DNA from: Euglena gracilis
Lineage: Eukaryota > Euglenida > Euglenophyceae > Euglenales
Reading direction: 5' to 3'
Assembly (NCBI GenBank): GCA_039621445.1
Contig: CP154954.1
Location: 30,880,395 to 30,944,394, forward strand
Length of the DNA stretch: 64,000 nucleotides
Below the pieces are notes generated by a model. That model did no database searches. It saw nothing but the letters and a program-made list of their open reading frames with translations, and was not told where the DNA came from. The position numbers and the translations under genes were made by a program. The first letter of the stretch is position 1. Each line of letters begins with the position of its first letter. Below are positions 44,225 to 54,965 of the stretch, piece after piece.

Positions 44225-44490
44225 CTTGCAAGCCTGGGCCGAAGCCCTCACCAGCTGTGGCTGGAAGCCGCCCATTCGAAGACCTCATGGGTTGTGGCCG
44301 AAGCCCTCCCGGGACGGTGGAGCTGGGTCCCCTCCCGTGTGCTGTGGCTGAAGCCCTCCCAAGCCGTGGCCGGCAGTCGACGACTCGAAGCCCTCAGGCG
44401 CTGTGGCCGAAGCCCGCCGGGGCGGTGTGGGCTGGGTCCTCCTCCCGGGCCTGTGGCCGAAACCCTCCCACTCGTAACCCCCTGCACCTG
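44225..44490. repeat. GGCCGAAGCCCTCC minisatellite
   Basis: Six or more imperfect units of TGTGGCCGAAGCCCTCC separated by 25-45 bp. It is open in several frames, which is a property of the repeat. Confidence 0.5.
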
Positions 44491-45184
44491 CGAGCCCCCT
44501 TCCCAGGACCCTCACCAGCCCCTGGACCCCCATCTCTGGACGGGCAAAAAAGAGAGACGGGAAAAAAAACGGGAGGAAAAAAATTCCAGAGATGACGCCC
44601 AAGGGGTATCTTTGGACTGTTCCGGGGGGGAACCCCTGCCAGAACGGCCCAAGGTGGTGCGGGTGCCTGCTGCTCCCCCGTGCTGCTGTAGGAGACCGAC
44701 CCCCCTAAGGGTCAGCCTTCGAACCCCGCCCCGCCCCCAACGAAGAAAAAAAAACGGACAGACAGAAAGACGGAGTCGAGATTGTGTTTGCCAAAAAAAT
44801 ACCCAGCGCCCTTTTGCCGAAGGCGGGTTTGGCTGCCTTGGGAAGCTTTTTAAGGAGGGAAGTGTGGGCGCTGGGAAGAAAATTAGGATTCCAACAGAAG
44901 AATTAGGATTTACGTAAAATTATGTCTGTGTTTTTGCTTGTAGTGGCACGCAGCATGTTCAGTTTGACTTTGGTGGTTCAGTTCTGGAAAGTGTCTTGAT
45001 TTGTGCCAGCGCTGGGAATTGGGAAGTGGGATTACCATGAAAAGTGCCAAGGAAAGTCCCAGGTGGGTGCCAGGCCCCCTGGGTGAATTGATGGCTCCCA
45101 GCCAGTGGCAGGGCCTGCAGGCGCCAGGGGCCAGCCACCAGGGGGTTGTGGGGGTTGTGAGGCCCACACCCCCAACAGCCCCAT
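44491..45184. other. Spacer without recognised gene
   Basis: A-rich block at 44535-44585, then mixed sequence. No splice-bounded coding segment is convincing. Confidence 0.3.
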
Positions 45185-45405
45185 GGTTGCTGGGACAGAT
45201 GTCTTGGCCGAAAACTGCTGGGCTGGCTGAAAAACCTGTAAAGTCATCTGGGCTGGCCCCATGATTGGTGGGACAGATGACTCAGCCAAAAACTGCTGGG
45301 CTGGGTGAAAAAACTGCCCAGGCATCTGGGCTGGGACAGCTATCTCAGCCGAAACCGGCTGGGCTGGTTGAAAAACCTGCAGTTGGGCAGCTGGCTGTGT
45401 TGACC
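45185..45405. repeat. Three-unit minisatellite of about 70 bp
   Basis: The unit runs GGGACAGATG, CAGCCRAAAACTGCTGGGCTG and GAAAAACCTG to ATCTGGGCTGG, three times with drift. It abuts the left end of the element at 45410. Confidence 0.6.
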
Positions 45406-45409
45406 ACGA

Positions 45410-46790
45410 TTACACCTAACACTCACAATTTTGGGACGTCCCGCCAAAATTGTCGACCACTTTTGCCATAATTTTGGGCTCTTTTGCCAAAACGCCTGGG
45501 ACCTTTTGCCAAAATTTTTGGGACCGTTGCCACATTTTTGGGATTCCGTTGCAGAGACTTTGGGACTCGGCGGTCAAAATTTTTGGGACTTTTTGCAAAA
45601 GCTCTCCAAATCCAACAAACAACTCTCTGAACAAACCAGCAACCCCACGGCTCTTCAGAGCAACACAGCTGATGTAAATCAGATCATACCCAGTAAAAAT
45701 GCCCCCCCCCCCCCCTCAGTGTCCCCCCCTGCCCCGAAGTGACCATCGCGTTTTGCAATTTTGCCCCCTCAAAGAAAGTAGCCATTTGCCTTCGACGCCA
45801 AAGGTGCCAAAAGCAAATTTGACCCCCCCCCCAAAATGTCCACTTCCCTGAACTGGCCTTTTTTTTTCGCCTGAAGGGTGGAGGGGGGGTGAGATATTGG
45901 GGGGGGGGACAATTAGGGGGGCTCAAGGATTTTTTACCTGTGCAAAATTGGTCAATTTTTTGTGCATAGTGGGATTCGTGGGATTTGCCACAACGTTTCT
46001 CATTCGGAAAGTATTGAAAATATCAAAACGGACTTTATTGGAGGCTTTCCAAGCCCTTTTGCAACCTTGCCGAATTTGGTCCGTCTTGTCCTGGAGACCA
46101 ATTGGCCAATTGGGGGGTGAGGGAGGGAGGGAAATGTGTTTTCTGGCTGATTTTGTGCCAAAATGGGCACTTTAGGTAAATGGGTACAAATTTTTTTTCG
46201 ACTGGCCAGCCCTGCCAGCAAACCCTCCGTCCTGAGTCCTGTGTTTAAAAGACAGGACTCAGGACGGAGTATGCGTCTAAGACGCAGTTTTTGCCACAGA
46301 AGACGTCCTCCAGTTCATCCTCGGTCAGATGGCGACAACACCTTCTTGGTCGACGGGCTGCATGTGCAGCATCCAATCTGGCAAAGCTGGAGTTTTTTGT
46401 TTGGAGAAAAAAAATATGCTTTTTGGATTTTTTTGAAAAAAAACATTTTTTTGGCTTCGTTTTGAACGAGCTGCCAGCCATGCCAGCTGCCAGCCATGCC
46501 GGGGTTTGGATGGACAGGCATTCCAAAAACACACACTAGGGGCAAAGGGGAACAAAAAAATGGCAAGTCCCAAAAACTTGCAAAAAAGTCCCAAAACTGT
46601 CAGACCGCGGAGTCCCAAATCTCTGAAAAGAGTACTCTTTTCATTTGCAAAAAAGTTCCAAAAAATTGGCAAAACTGTCCAAAATTATGGCAAAACGTAC
46701 ACAAATATTTTGCAAAAGGTTCCAAAAATTTTGGCGAAAGTGCCAAAAATTATGGCAAAACATCCCAAAAACTGTGAGCGTTAGGTGTAA
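45410..46790. mobile_element. Element with long inverted arms of TTTTGGGAC minisatellite
   Basis: Ends in TTACACCTAACACTCACA on the left and TGTGAGCGTTAGGTGTAA on the right. Inside each end, about 190-220 bp are mutual inverts made of TTTTGCCAAAATTTTTGGGAC-like units, including GGGACTCSGCGGTC. The middle (45.7-46.5 kb) has poly-C/G runs, a hairpin of GGACTCAGGACGGAG with its complement (46231-46270) and no transposase. No target duplication was found. Confidence 0.65.
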
Positions 46791-46891
46791 GAACCCTGCG
46801 TTAACAACAATGGTTCTGCCTGGGCTGTTAACGCAAAACTTTTTGTTCTGGCCCTGGGCTGCTGTCTGACGACACATAAATTTGCTGAAAC

Positions 46892-47192
46892 CTGAAAAAT
46901 TTACTGGCCACATGCTAGCAGCTTTCATTCTTCGCATGACTATTTCCTTAATTATTGTGTTTTCAGCATTTTTTTCTCCCTCTGTTTCGCTTTCGTAAAC
47001 TGAGGGGTCTGGTTCATCATCACTGCTGTGCAGTGGAACCAGCTGTAAATTTTCTGGCCCTGCCACTGTGATGGGCCTTATGCATGTAATTGACCCCCTC
47101 TCTGAATCAGAATCAGATTCTGTTGTTTCTAAAAATTCTGAAGGCGAGAAAGTTTCAGCCTCAAAATTGATTTCTGCCACAGATTCCGTCAT
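46892..47192 (-). CDS. Possible first coding exon, acidic Ser/Asp/Glu-rich
   Basis: The minus strand opens with ATG (47192-47190) and stays open for 100 codons to donor TTTTTCAG|GTTTCAG (phase 1). The product has Glu-Ser-Asp-Ser-Asp-Ser-Glu and Ser-Ser-Asp-Asp-Glu-Pro-Asp clusters and a basic segment, Val-Met-Arg-Arg-Met-Lys. Composition is typical of disordered nuclear regulators or of transposase N-termini. It is on the strand of, and upstream of, the RRM gene, but no phase-matched link was found. Confidence 0.45.
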
Positions 47193-47639
47193 GATTCGCA
47201 ATGATGCCACAGGCCTCACCCCCCCCCCTATTCCCCCCCCCCAATTGGCTAGCTGGCCTCCAGGACAAGACCGGCCAATTTTGGCAAGGCCGCAAAAAGG
47301 GCTCAGAAAACCTCCAAAAATGTCCGTTTCCAAAATTTTAAAATTCGCCGGATAAGAAAAAACTATGCTCAAAAAATCAATAAATTTTGCACAGGGGGAA
47401 AAAAATTGGGGGTAGGGGTCCTCGAGCCCCCCCCCTAATTGTCCCCCCCCCTAATTGGCTGATTGGGGGTCTGAGGGAGCCCGGCCATTAGTCAAATAGG
47501 CGGGGGTGAGGGTCCTCGTGATAGGCACTAGCAAACTACGGCCGTGTGAGGCACACCCCAAGCAGGGGCCACGGCCTCGGTGACGCAGCGGGCTGGTGTG
47601 GAGGCTAGGTTGTCCACTTCGGGACCCCGGGACCCCCCT
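47193..47639. other. Poly-C/G spacer with ACAATTAGGGGG motif
   Basis: CTAATTGTCCCCCC at 47437-47455 is the inverse of ACAATTAGGGGGG at 45909-45921, and both neighbour GGGGCTC-RAGGA. The same motif is tandem near 59320-59450. A further inverted-repeat element interleaved with 45410-46790 is possible but its limits are not clean. Confidence 0.35.
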
Positions 47640-48785
47640 CCCCCCCCCTGTTCAGTTCACTTCGGAAGTGAACAGGGGGTCCCGAAACCCCCCCCCCCGT
47701 ATACCTGGATGTACCTGTTCACTTCAGGGAAAAAACCGAAAACCGGAACGACGGGCGAACACCGAAAAGGGCTCTTTTTCTATATCAGAAAAGAGGGGTC
47801 GGACACCGGTTCTGTCCTGAACCCGGCGTCCCGGACGTGACGCGTCCCGAACCCGGTCCTGAACAGGCGTCCTACCCCCCTTTTCTAAAATCAGCGTTTG
47901 AGAGACACCGCGTCCCCAACCTTCATCAAAGGACACTCCCAGGACCAATCTCCGACCATTAATCTGCAATGTTACGCTACTTTGGATTTCACCATTTTCC
48001 GACGATCGCGAGCTATCTCTGGCTGTGTCAGTCATTCAGGTACAAACTCACCCCTCGATCGAAAGCTCTTTTCATCAGACGACTAGTGATGACACCAAAT
48101 TTTGCCACGTCGCCTGGAGCTCTCATTTCCTGTCACTGGGAAATCCTAATTTCACAATCCTGGTACCCCCTGGATCCCTCAGACCATCAATTTGAAGACA
48201 CAAATCGTTTCTGTATGGTTCAGACTGCCTCTTGATCGAAACTGGATTGAAAATCACCACAAATTTCGACGAAGATTCTGGCCGATCCGACGATCGCGAG
48301 CGTATCTCGGGCTGCGTGCAACGTTAGGGTACCAAATTACCACTCGATCGAAAGCTCTTTTCAACAGACGACCAGCAGTGCCCATCAGATCTTTCCACGC
48401 TGCACAGTACTCTATTTCCAAATCTGGGGCAATTTTCACCAAATTTGGATATCCACCCTAGTGGTCCCCAAATGCCAAAATTCATTGTCCTAGATGGTTG
48501 AAACAGTCATACCAGGGCCTTAGGGCCACTTTTGGGCAGTTTTGGTGACATTTTTAGGAATGAAAACCGGACGCCGGGTTTTAGGACAGAACCGGCGTCC
48601 GGAAAACCCGTGGGGGGATGCCGGTTCTGTGCTGAACCCGACGTCTCAAACGCCGGTTTAAATAAAAAAATCGGCGCCTTCAGCGACGGACTCCCTCTCC
48701 CCCCCCTCTGTGAAGTCAACATGTCCAGTTCAGTTCGGAAGTGAACATGGGGGGTCGAGGACCCCCCCCATGTACCTGGGCTCCT
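47640..48785. mobile_element. Composite inverted-repeat element with internal duplication
   Basis: Outer segments share GTTCACTTCGGAAGTGAAC-like palindromes (near 47656 and 48727) next to C/G runs and GTACCTGG. Inside these, ACCGGTTCTGTCCTGAACCC-type sequence faces its inverse (47800-47860 against 48545-48650). The centre holds two direct copies of CCGACGATCGCGAGC through CTCGATCGAAAGCTCTTTTC (47998-48075 and 48288-48362). No coding capacity is recognised. Confidence 0.55.
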
Positions 48786-48904
48786 GCGGTAAGGCTCTTG
48801 GGAGGGGAGTGTGTGCCGCGGACGAGCCTACAGCGGTAGGTAGCTGGCGCGTAGTACCAAGCTGAGTATCGCTCGAGTAGCTTGTTCGAGACCCAGGTCC
48901 TGCA

Positions 48905-49095
48905 ATGTGAGTCCTGGTCGATCCCGTACCGGCAGAGGGCATAACGCGGGGATCGACCGGTGCACGCAACTGCTCGCGAGGACGTAGACGTTGATTGGCC
49001 GGATCTTGCGCATAGTTCCCTGCTTGCGGACTGCGGACGTGCCACGGCAAGTAATATGAGCTTCTGACCTGTGGCCGTGCAACAACCTACATCCA
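48905..49095 (-). repeat. 170-bp dispersed repeat, copy 1
   Basis: On the minus strand: GGATGTAGGTTGTTGC, AGGTCAGAAGCT, GCAAGATCCGGCCAA, GTCTACGTCCTCGCG, GCAGTTGCGTGC and CCGGTCGATCCCCGC, in order. The same order is at 54790-54965 on the plus strand. CCGGTCGATCCCCGC resembles a pol III B-box, so a SINE is possible (inference). Confidence 0.6.
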
Positions 49096-49314
49096 GCAGT
49101 ACAAAAGTGTCCAAAGCTCCTCTATCCCTCCATGTCACCTCTATGTCAAAACCAAAGGAAAATGACTCAATAAAGAAGAAAAAGAAAGAAGAAAGAATTT
49201 TTTTTGCAAGCAAAGGGGAAATACATGAAAAGTTTCAGAATTGCTCAATGTGGTCACATAACCGCGCCAACAACTTTCAAAACCACCAACCCACATGTTG
49301 TTTCTCATCCCCTC

Positions 49315-49506
49315 GCCGTTTTGCATGGGTTTTTATGCAAAATTGCCATTTTCTGAGCATATGGAGTGTTTTATGACCCTTTTTGTGGCACTTTTGGTAC
49401 ATTTTATAGACATAGAGGTCACATAGAGGAGGTAGAGGTAGAGGTGGTTGACATAGAGGTGGAGGCCTTTGAACTCTACCTCTACCTCTATGCAGCCCTG
49501 ATGTAC
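49315..49506. repeat. GAGGTA foldback repeat, copy 2
   Basis: Near-identical to 44027-44220, with a few substitutions and fewer GAGGTA units in the first arm. The high identity suggests recent spread or gene conversion. It directly precedes the acidic plus-strand exon. Confidence 0.75.
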
Positions 49507-49655
49507 CATCCCTTTCCTCCAGAGGTTCGGCAGCCACCCCCCCCCCTGGTGGTCGGAACCCCTCGACACGGCAAAATGGGGACCCCCCCCTGGTCAGCCA
49601 ATCCCCTCGGCGCGGTATGCCGAACCATGCCAATGTCCCTTTCTTTTCCTCACAG

Positions 49656-49960
49656 GGCTATGGATGCGGCAAGCAGTTCATCCACCGATGTTCAACCAGC
49701 ACCTTTGGAAACGTGTGATTTTTTGACCTCTCCCATCCTTCCCTCCCCTTTCATTCGTCACAGGGGCAGTGACAGCAACAGCAACAGTGAAGTGGAAATG
49801 GACATTAAAGGTGTTATCGAGGGAGTGGACGGGGTCCAATTTGTGGATGCAGAAGACGATAGCAACGCTTTGGAAGATGTGGGTGAAGTTGCTGAGTGTA
49901 CGGACGTCATTGACGAGGCAGCAGAGGAGGCTGCAGCCAGTTCAGAAAGACTGATGGGAG
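49656..49960 (+). CDS. Acidic Ser/Asp/Glu-rich exon, unidentified
   Basis: Acceptor CCCTTTCTTTTCCTCACAG precedes Met-Asp-Ala-Ala-Ser-Ser-Ser-Ser. The frame continues through Asp-Ser-Asn-Ser-Asn-Ser-Glu-Val-Glu-Met-Asp-Ile and an Ala/Glu-rich helix to donor ATGGGAG|GTGACT (phase 1). A second acceptor, TCATTCGTCACAG at 49765, offers a shorter exon. Composition suggests a disordered acidic region. The frame stays open to TGA near 50172. Partner exons were not found. Confidence 0.45.
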
Positions 49961-50120
49961 GTGACTTTTGCTGCCACCCCCAGGTATTTTTTAAAGATTC
50001 GGGAATCCCCCCCCCCAGTAGTTCTGGATTTCTGGACATTCTGGTCTGCCCACAGCATTGGCAGTGGAACAGGCCCAGCAGCTTGAACTTGGTCAGAGGG
50101 TTTTACGAGGAAGCTCGGTC

Positions 50121-51048
50121 TGTTTGTTTGGCTGGGGTTGCTGAAATTTACACAAATACTATCCCTATCTGATAATTCCCCCCCCCCCATGGAGCCAGAA
50201 ACCAGGTCGGGGAAAATTATCAACAAGTTTGTCATTTCCTCAGGTTTTTTCATGCCTGTCAAGGCTTGCTTGAAAGTTCATGGAAAGTCCCGGGGTCTTC
50301 GCCGCAGGTGAACCGGCAGGGCGGAAAGAGCCATTTTTCATGTCTCCTTTGCTTGACCGAATGTATTTTTTTTGGGGGGGGGATTATCAGACAGTTTGAC
50401 CGAATGTATTTTTGGGGGGGGGATTATCAGACAGTTGACCATTTCCAAAATTTCGGCCCAGAGTGGGGGGGGAATTACCCCCCCCCCCATATTGTCCCAC
50501 CAACCTCTCCCCAGGAGGCCCGACGGGACAATATGGGGGGGGGACAATATGGGGGTACCAAAGGAAATTTCATTGACCGAGCCAAAAAAACCCCTCGTCG
50601 GCCGGGCCGAGGGACAATATGGGGGGGGGACAATATGGGGGGGGGGGGGGGGGTATCCACCAGGGAAAATTCTCAAATAGGTATAGTATCAATCCTCTGC
50701 CTTGGACAATCATACAAATTGTGGCCCCGTCATTAATTTTTCTGCCAATAATCCTGCTCATAAAAATTGTGGCCCTGCCGTTTTTCTCCCCCTGAACACA
50801 ATCCTCTGCCCTGGATGAGGCTTTGGCAATGGCCCTTCAGCGTGGGGCACATATTCTCCCCCTAAGGTGTGGTGTTGACAGGACCAGGGCATCATTTGGG
50901 TTGCGTGCCTCCACCCTGCGGGGGGGGGGGGATGGGAATCCTGAAACCTTCTGGCGTCACATCAGTTTGATACAGAATTTTTTACAGTCCTTCTTCCCGG
51001 GGGGGGGGGCCTGGCCCGACCCCCCCGGGGGGAGGGGGTCGGGCCAGG
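50121..51048. repeat. Tandem duplication, unit 1 (928 bp)
   Basis: Pairs almost base for base with 51049-51963. It contains TGACCGAATGTATTTTT twice, a GACAATATGGGGGG/CCCCCCATATTGTCCC inverted pair and long G-runs. The unit includes the last bases of the open frame that follows the acidic exon. Confidence 0.9.
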
Positions 51049-51963
51049 TGTTTGTTTGGCTGGGGTTGCTGAAATTTACACAAATACTATCCCTATCTGA
51101 TAATTCCCCCCCCCATGGAGCCAGAAACCAGGTCGGGGAAAATTATCAACAAGTTTGTCATTTCCTCAGGTTTTTTCATGCCTGTCAAGGCTTCCTTGAA
51201 AGTTCATGGAAAGTCCCGGGGTCTTCGCCGCAGGTGAACCGGCAGGGCCATTTTTCATGTCTCCTTTGCTTGACCGAATGTATTTTTTTTGGGGGGGGGA
51301 TTATCAGACAGTTTGACCGAATGTATTTTTGAGGGGGGGATTATCAGACAGTTGACCATTTCCAAAATTTCGGCCCAGAGTGGGGGGGGAATTACCACCC
51401 CCCCCCCCATATTGTCCCACCAACCTCTCCCCAGGAGGCCCGACGGGACAATATGGGGGGGGGGACAATATGGGGGTACCAAAGGAAATTTCATTGACCG
51501 AGCCAAAAAAACCCCTCGTCGGCCGGGCCGAGGGACAATATGGGGGGGGGACAATATGGGGGGGGGGGGGTATCCACCAGGGAAAATTCTCAAATAGGTA
51601 TAGTATCAATCCTCTGCCTTGGACAATCATACAAATTGTGGCCCCGTCATTAATTTTTCTGCCAATAATCCTGCTCATAAAAATTGTGGCCCTGCCGTTT
51701 TTCTCCCCCTGAACACAATCCTCTGCCCTGGATGAGGCTTTGGCAATGGCCCTTCAGCGTGGGGCACATATTCTCCCCCTAAGGTGTGGTGTTGACAGGA
51801 CCAGGGCATCATTTGGGTTGCGTGCCTCCACCCTGCGGGGGGGGGGATGGGAATCCTGAAACCTTCTGGCGTCACATCAGTTTGATACAGAATTTTTTAC
51901 AATCCTTCTTCCCGGGGGGGGGGGCCTGGCCCGACCCCCCCGGGGGGAGGGGGTCGGGCCAGG
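51049..51963. repeat. Tandem duplication, unit 2 (915 bp)
   Basis: Differs from unit 1 by isolated substitutions (such as GCTTGCTTG against GCTTCCTTG), a 9-bp loss after GGCAGGGC, and G/C-run lengths. The TG at the junction (51049-51050) and after unit 2 (51964-51965) is a possible microhomology. Confidence 0.9.
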
Positions 51964-52750
51964 TGGCAACACCCCCCCAGGTCCTAAAAAACCTCTCTGG
52001 TTTGATAAGAAAAAAAAAACCAAAACATTTTTCGAAATTTTGGCCGTTTTCCTCCCCCCTCCCCCGCCAGACGACAGGGTTCCTGCCCTGTGTTTGCAAG
52101 TGACGTCCTGTACAGAACAAAGAAGTTGTTCAAGTAGCTTATCGATGTTACAACGAGTTGATGGTAAGGTTGGATTGGCGAGCCTCCCCTTCTTCGCATC
52201 AATATGCTGAACTGCAGGCTTTTTTTTTTCAGTGGTCTTGGATTGGTTACGTTCGAAAAAAATTTTCTGCTGAAAATTCATGCGTTTTTTAAAGGCCAAA
52301 ACGGGGAATTTTTGTGGTTTGGCGGGGGCCAGCCCCCATTGGTATAGAAACCGGGGGGGGGGGGGACAGGGGGCGGCCCCCGAGATTTTTTTGCCCCCCC
52401 CGATAATTTGTTGACTCAAATTGTTTCGCACCCCCCCCGAAAAAAAGTTACCCTCCAAATTTTTTTGCAGTTTGTGAAAAAATTCTTTCAGATTAAGAAC
52501 CCAACTTTTCTTTGAACTTTTGGGTGTTTTTGCTGTTGGACATCGCTACCGTCTCGTCGCCTTTCGGGCGGCCAAACAAGCCCAAAACTCATGGGTTGGA
52601 GCAAAGCCGGCAGTAAAAAAAAAAGGGTTTTTTGGTTTTTTTGTGGTTTTTTTTAAAAAAGCAAAAAAAAAGGCCAGCGAGGGTTTGGGGGAAAATTTTT
52701 TGAAAATAATTTTGAAGAATTTCTTTAAATGGACACCCAAAAGCTGTAAT
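51964..52750. other. Spacer, AT-rich with poly-C/G tracts
   Basis: Intronic- or intergenic-looking sequence. Long poly-A/T tracts lie at 52600-52720. No gene is supported. Confidence 0.35.
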
Positions 52751-52900
52751 GTTTGCATGTTTATGGAATCTTTATCCCTTTTAGAGCCCTTTTTCATGCC
52801 TGGCCGATATGAGGATGTTGTTTGGAGGTGCTTCGTGAAGTCGAAGGCCGATGGGAAATCGTACTACGTGGGTACTTGCAAGTGCCCACGGAGATGGTAG
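52751..52900 (+). CDS. Possible terminal exon, Cys-containing
   Basis: After a CCCTTTTAG acceptor (near 52783) the frame reads Pro-Gly-Arg-Tyr-Glu-Asp-Val-Val-Trp-Arg-Cys-Phe. It continues Lys-Ser-Lys-Ala-Asp-Gly-Lys-Ser-Tyr-Tyr-Val-Gly-Thr-Cys-Lys-Cys and stops at TAG (52898-52900). The residue mix looks selected. Three Cys in 25 residues hint at a metal-binding end, but I name no family. Confidence 0.4.
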   Translation, partial: VCMFMESLSLLEPFFMPGRYEDVVWRCFVKSKADGKSYYVGTCKCPRRW

Positions 52901-52914
52901 CGCCTATGTCAAAT

Positions 52915-53000
52915 TTCCTTTTTTTTAAAAAAAAATAGTTTTTTGCCGTTTTTTTTTAAAAAAACACGTTTTTTGTTGTTGTTTTTTTTAATTAAAAACA
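52915..53000. repeat. Poly-T/poly-A hairpin repeat, copy 1
   Basis: TTTTTTTTAAAAAAA blocks with CACGTTTTTTG spacers. A similar array at 63620-63700 interrupts the retrotransposon. Confidence 0.6.
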
Positions 53001-53041
53001 CGCCAGCTCTGGGTTGGAGGGGAAAAATGTCTTCCTTTTTT

Positions 53042-53458
53042 TCATTTTGGGGTTGTTGTTTGTGAACATATCCACTGCCATCTCGCTTCCCTTTGGTGGA
53101 AACAGGAAACACATGTATCTTGACTAGGCTTGTGACGTTCAATTTTAAAAGAGCAAACCATTTCTGTTGATAAATTTGGCTCTTTTTGGGGAAGCTTTTT
53201 GGAAAATTGCACTACCGTCCAGCCGCCCTTTAGGCGGTAATCGATTTTTTTGTTCCATTCCGGGGGTGGGTTTTGGGAGGTAACCTCTTTTTCGCATTTT
53301 GCACTCGTTTGATATCCCAAAGCACAAAAGGCAACAGTCTTGCCGCCCGTTGGCAGCTTGAAAGCTTCCAAATTGTGATGGATTTGTGCCATGATGTCAA
53401 ACAATTGCCACATTTTATTTGTTTTGGCGGCAAAAGGAAAACAAAACACATACAACAT
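53042..53458 (-). CDS. Unidentified coding-like segment, 138 codons
   Basis: The minus frame is open and has natural, non-repetitive composition from Met-Trp-Gln-Leu-Phe-Asp-Ile-Met-Ala-Gln-Ile-His-His (near 53413) to a stop at 53042. Landmarks include Thr-Gly-Gly-Lys-Thr-Val-Ala-Phe-Cys and Trp-Asn-Lys-Lys-Ile-Asp-Tyr-Arg. It is convergent with the segment at 52751-52900. It could be an exon of a host gene or part of a decayed transposase. I recognise no motif. Confidence 0.45.
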   Translation of the reverse strand: MLYVFCFPFAAKTNKMWQLFDIMAQIHHNLEAFKLPTGGKTVAFCALGYQTSAKCEKEVTSQNPPPEWNKKIDYRLKGGWTVVQFSKKLPQKEPNLSTEMVCSFKIERHKPSQDTCVSCFHQREARWQWICSQTTTPK

Positions 53459-54789
53459 TGGTGCAGGGGGTTATTTAGTCGTGGACCCCTGGTAGGGTGG
53501 GTGGGTTTGGCAGAGCTCCCCCCCCCGGGTCCCCCCATGAGGGAGTGGGATATACTTTTCGGCGCCGAAGGCACCAAAATTTTTTGAAAAAGTGCTATTT
53601 TTGGAATTTTTATGTTTATGGCCGGCGCTAACTTCGCTTTTGGCGCAGGATCTCCCCCCCCCCCCCCCCGAGAAAAAATTGTTTCAACACCACTGCCAGC
53701 CCCCCCCCCTCCCGAAAAAGAATCCTAGTCTCTCCACCTCCCACTGCACCGCGACTGGTCCTCCTCCTCCCCCCCCACTAAGCCGTTCATTCAGGAAAAT
53801 GCCTGCCACCGCATATCTTCCCAACTGCCTTGTTTTGAACTCGACCAATCGCTTCCCTGGCTTTTTTGACGATTTGCCTATTCCTGGCAGGATTGGATAA
53901 AAAGAACAAACACTGGCCAGAATTGTGTAAGAACGGAAAAACTGCCACCCATTTCTTTCGACCTGTCGGCGGCTTTCGCTGGCAGCCAAAAATTGCCAGA
54001 AAGCTCAAATCACAAAGTCGCGGGTGACAGCCAATCAGTTGGGACCCGCGATAGAGATTAGAAGCGGGTCAAATTATGAAGCTTCTTAAAATTTGTGTCT
54101 TTTTGCAAAACTTGAAGGGTTTTCCCCAATACTTGGCAAAGAAGGGATACTTTGGAATTGGATTTCATTGTTTTATCACCGCCTCTCCCTATACAACCTC
54201 TTTGCCTTCCACTCCTAGCCCCATTCCCAGGTTTGTTTTTTGTTCACATTCACAGTCACTCTCACAGGTTTCCCTCAAGTGTGATTGCTTCCTAAAGTGG
54301 GTTGGTTTGGAATTGTGGGTTGGTTTTGTCTTCAAGGTGTGCAAGAGAGTGTGAGAGATATGGTGAGAGAGAGGACGAGAGAGAAGTGAGAGTTTCATAC
54401 AAAATGGCAGATTTTTCGATTTTCACAAAAATTTCAGAAACCGCTAAAAAAAACGATCCTACGTGCCGGCTGGGGTAGGAGAAAAACCCTGGGTGAAAAA
54501 AAGGGAGTTGGCCTGAGCCAGCCCACCAACCCCCGGAGAAAGCGCAGGCCCCACCCCGGACACACCACCCCCCTTGCTGTCGGTGGTTATCCACGACGGC
54601 GAGCCCCCCCCCCCCCGGGCCCACGGCCCACCGGGACTCGCCGGTCGCGGAGGTGACCGGCGGCTTACAGGGGTGGGACCAGTAAAATGGTTAGCAGAGG
54701 TCGGCTCACTGACTCTGTCCTTCCGGGCGCGGTGGGGTCATGCTCTGATCTCCGGTTTGTGTGGCATTGGACGGGCTCCCTCTGCTACC
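53459..54789. other. Spacer; further open minus stretches near 53.8-54.0 kb
   Basis: Two overlapping minus frames are open at 53787-54008 and both look moderately natural, so neither can be called. The remainder includes CT/GA-rich sequence at 54360-54400 and GC-rich sequence at 54540-54700. Confidence 0.3.
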
Positions 54790-54965
54790 ATGGATGTAGG
54801 TTGTTGCCACCCGCCGTGGACAGCCAGAGGTCAGAAGCTTATACCACTCGTCGTGGCACGTCTGTAGGCGGGGAACGACACGCAAGATCCGGCCAAACAA
54901 TGTCTACGTCCTCGCGCACAGTTGCGTGCGCCGGTCGATCCCCGCATTACGGGCTAGGGCCATAA
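54790..54965 (+). repeat. 170-bp dispersed repeat, copy 2
   Basis: Inverse orientation to 48905-49095 with roughly three quarters of positions alike. GGTCGATCCCCGC is preserved. No flanking duplication was seen. Confidence 0.6.

Noticed and set aside
43991-44917. 308-codon plus-strand open frame
   Set aside because: It spans the GAGGTA foldback and the GGCCGAAGCCCTCC minisatellite. Openness is explained by repeats, and the other frames are open as well.
45897-47455. Single 1.55-kb element with ACAATTAGGGGG ends
   Set aside because: Its ends interleave with the better-defined 45410-46790 element, and the motif also occurs as a tandem repeat near 59.4 kb, so a single insertion cannot be claimed.
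48905-49095. tRNA gene
   Set aside because: Only a B-box-like block is present. No cloverleaf with acceptor, D and anticodon stems could be traced.
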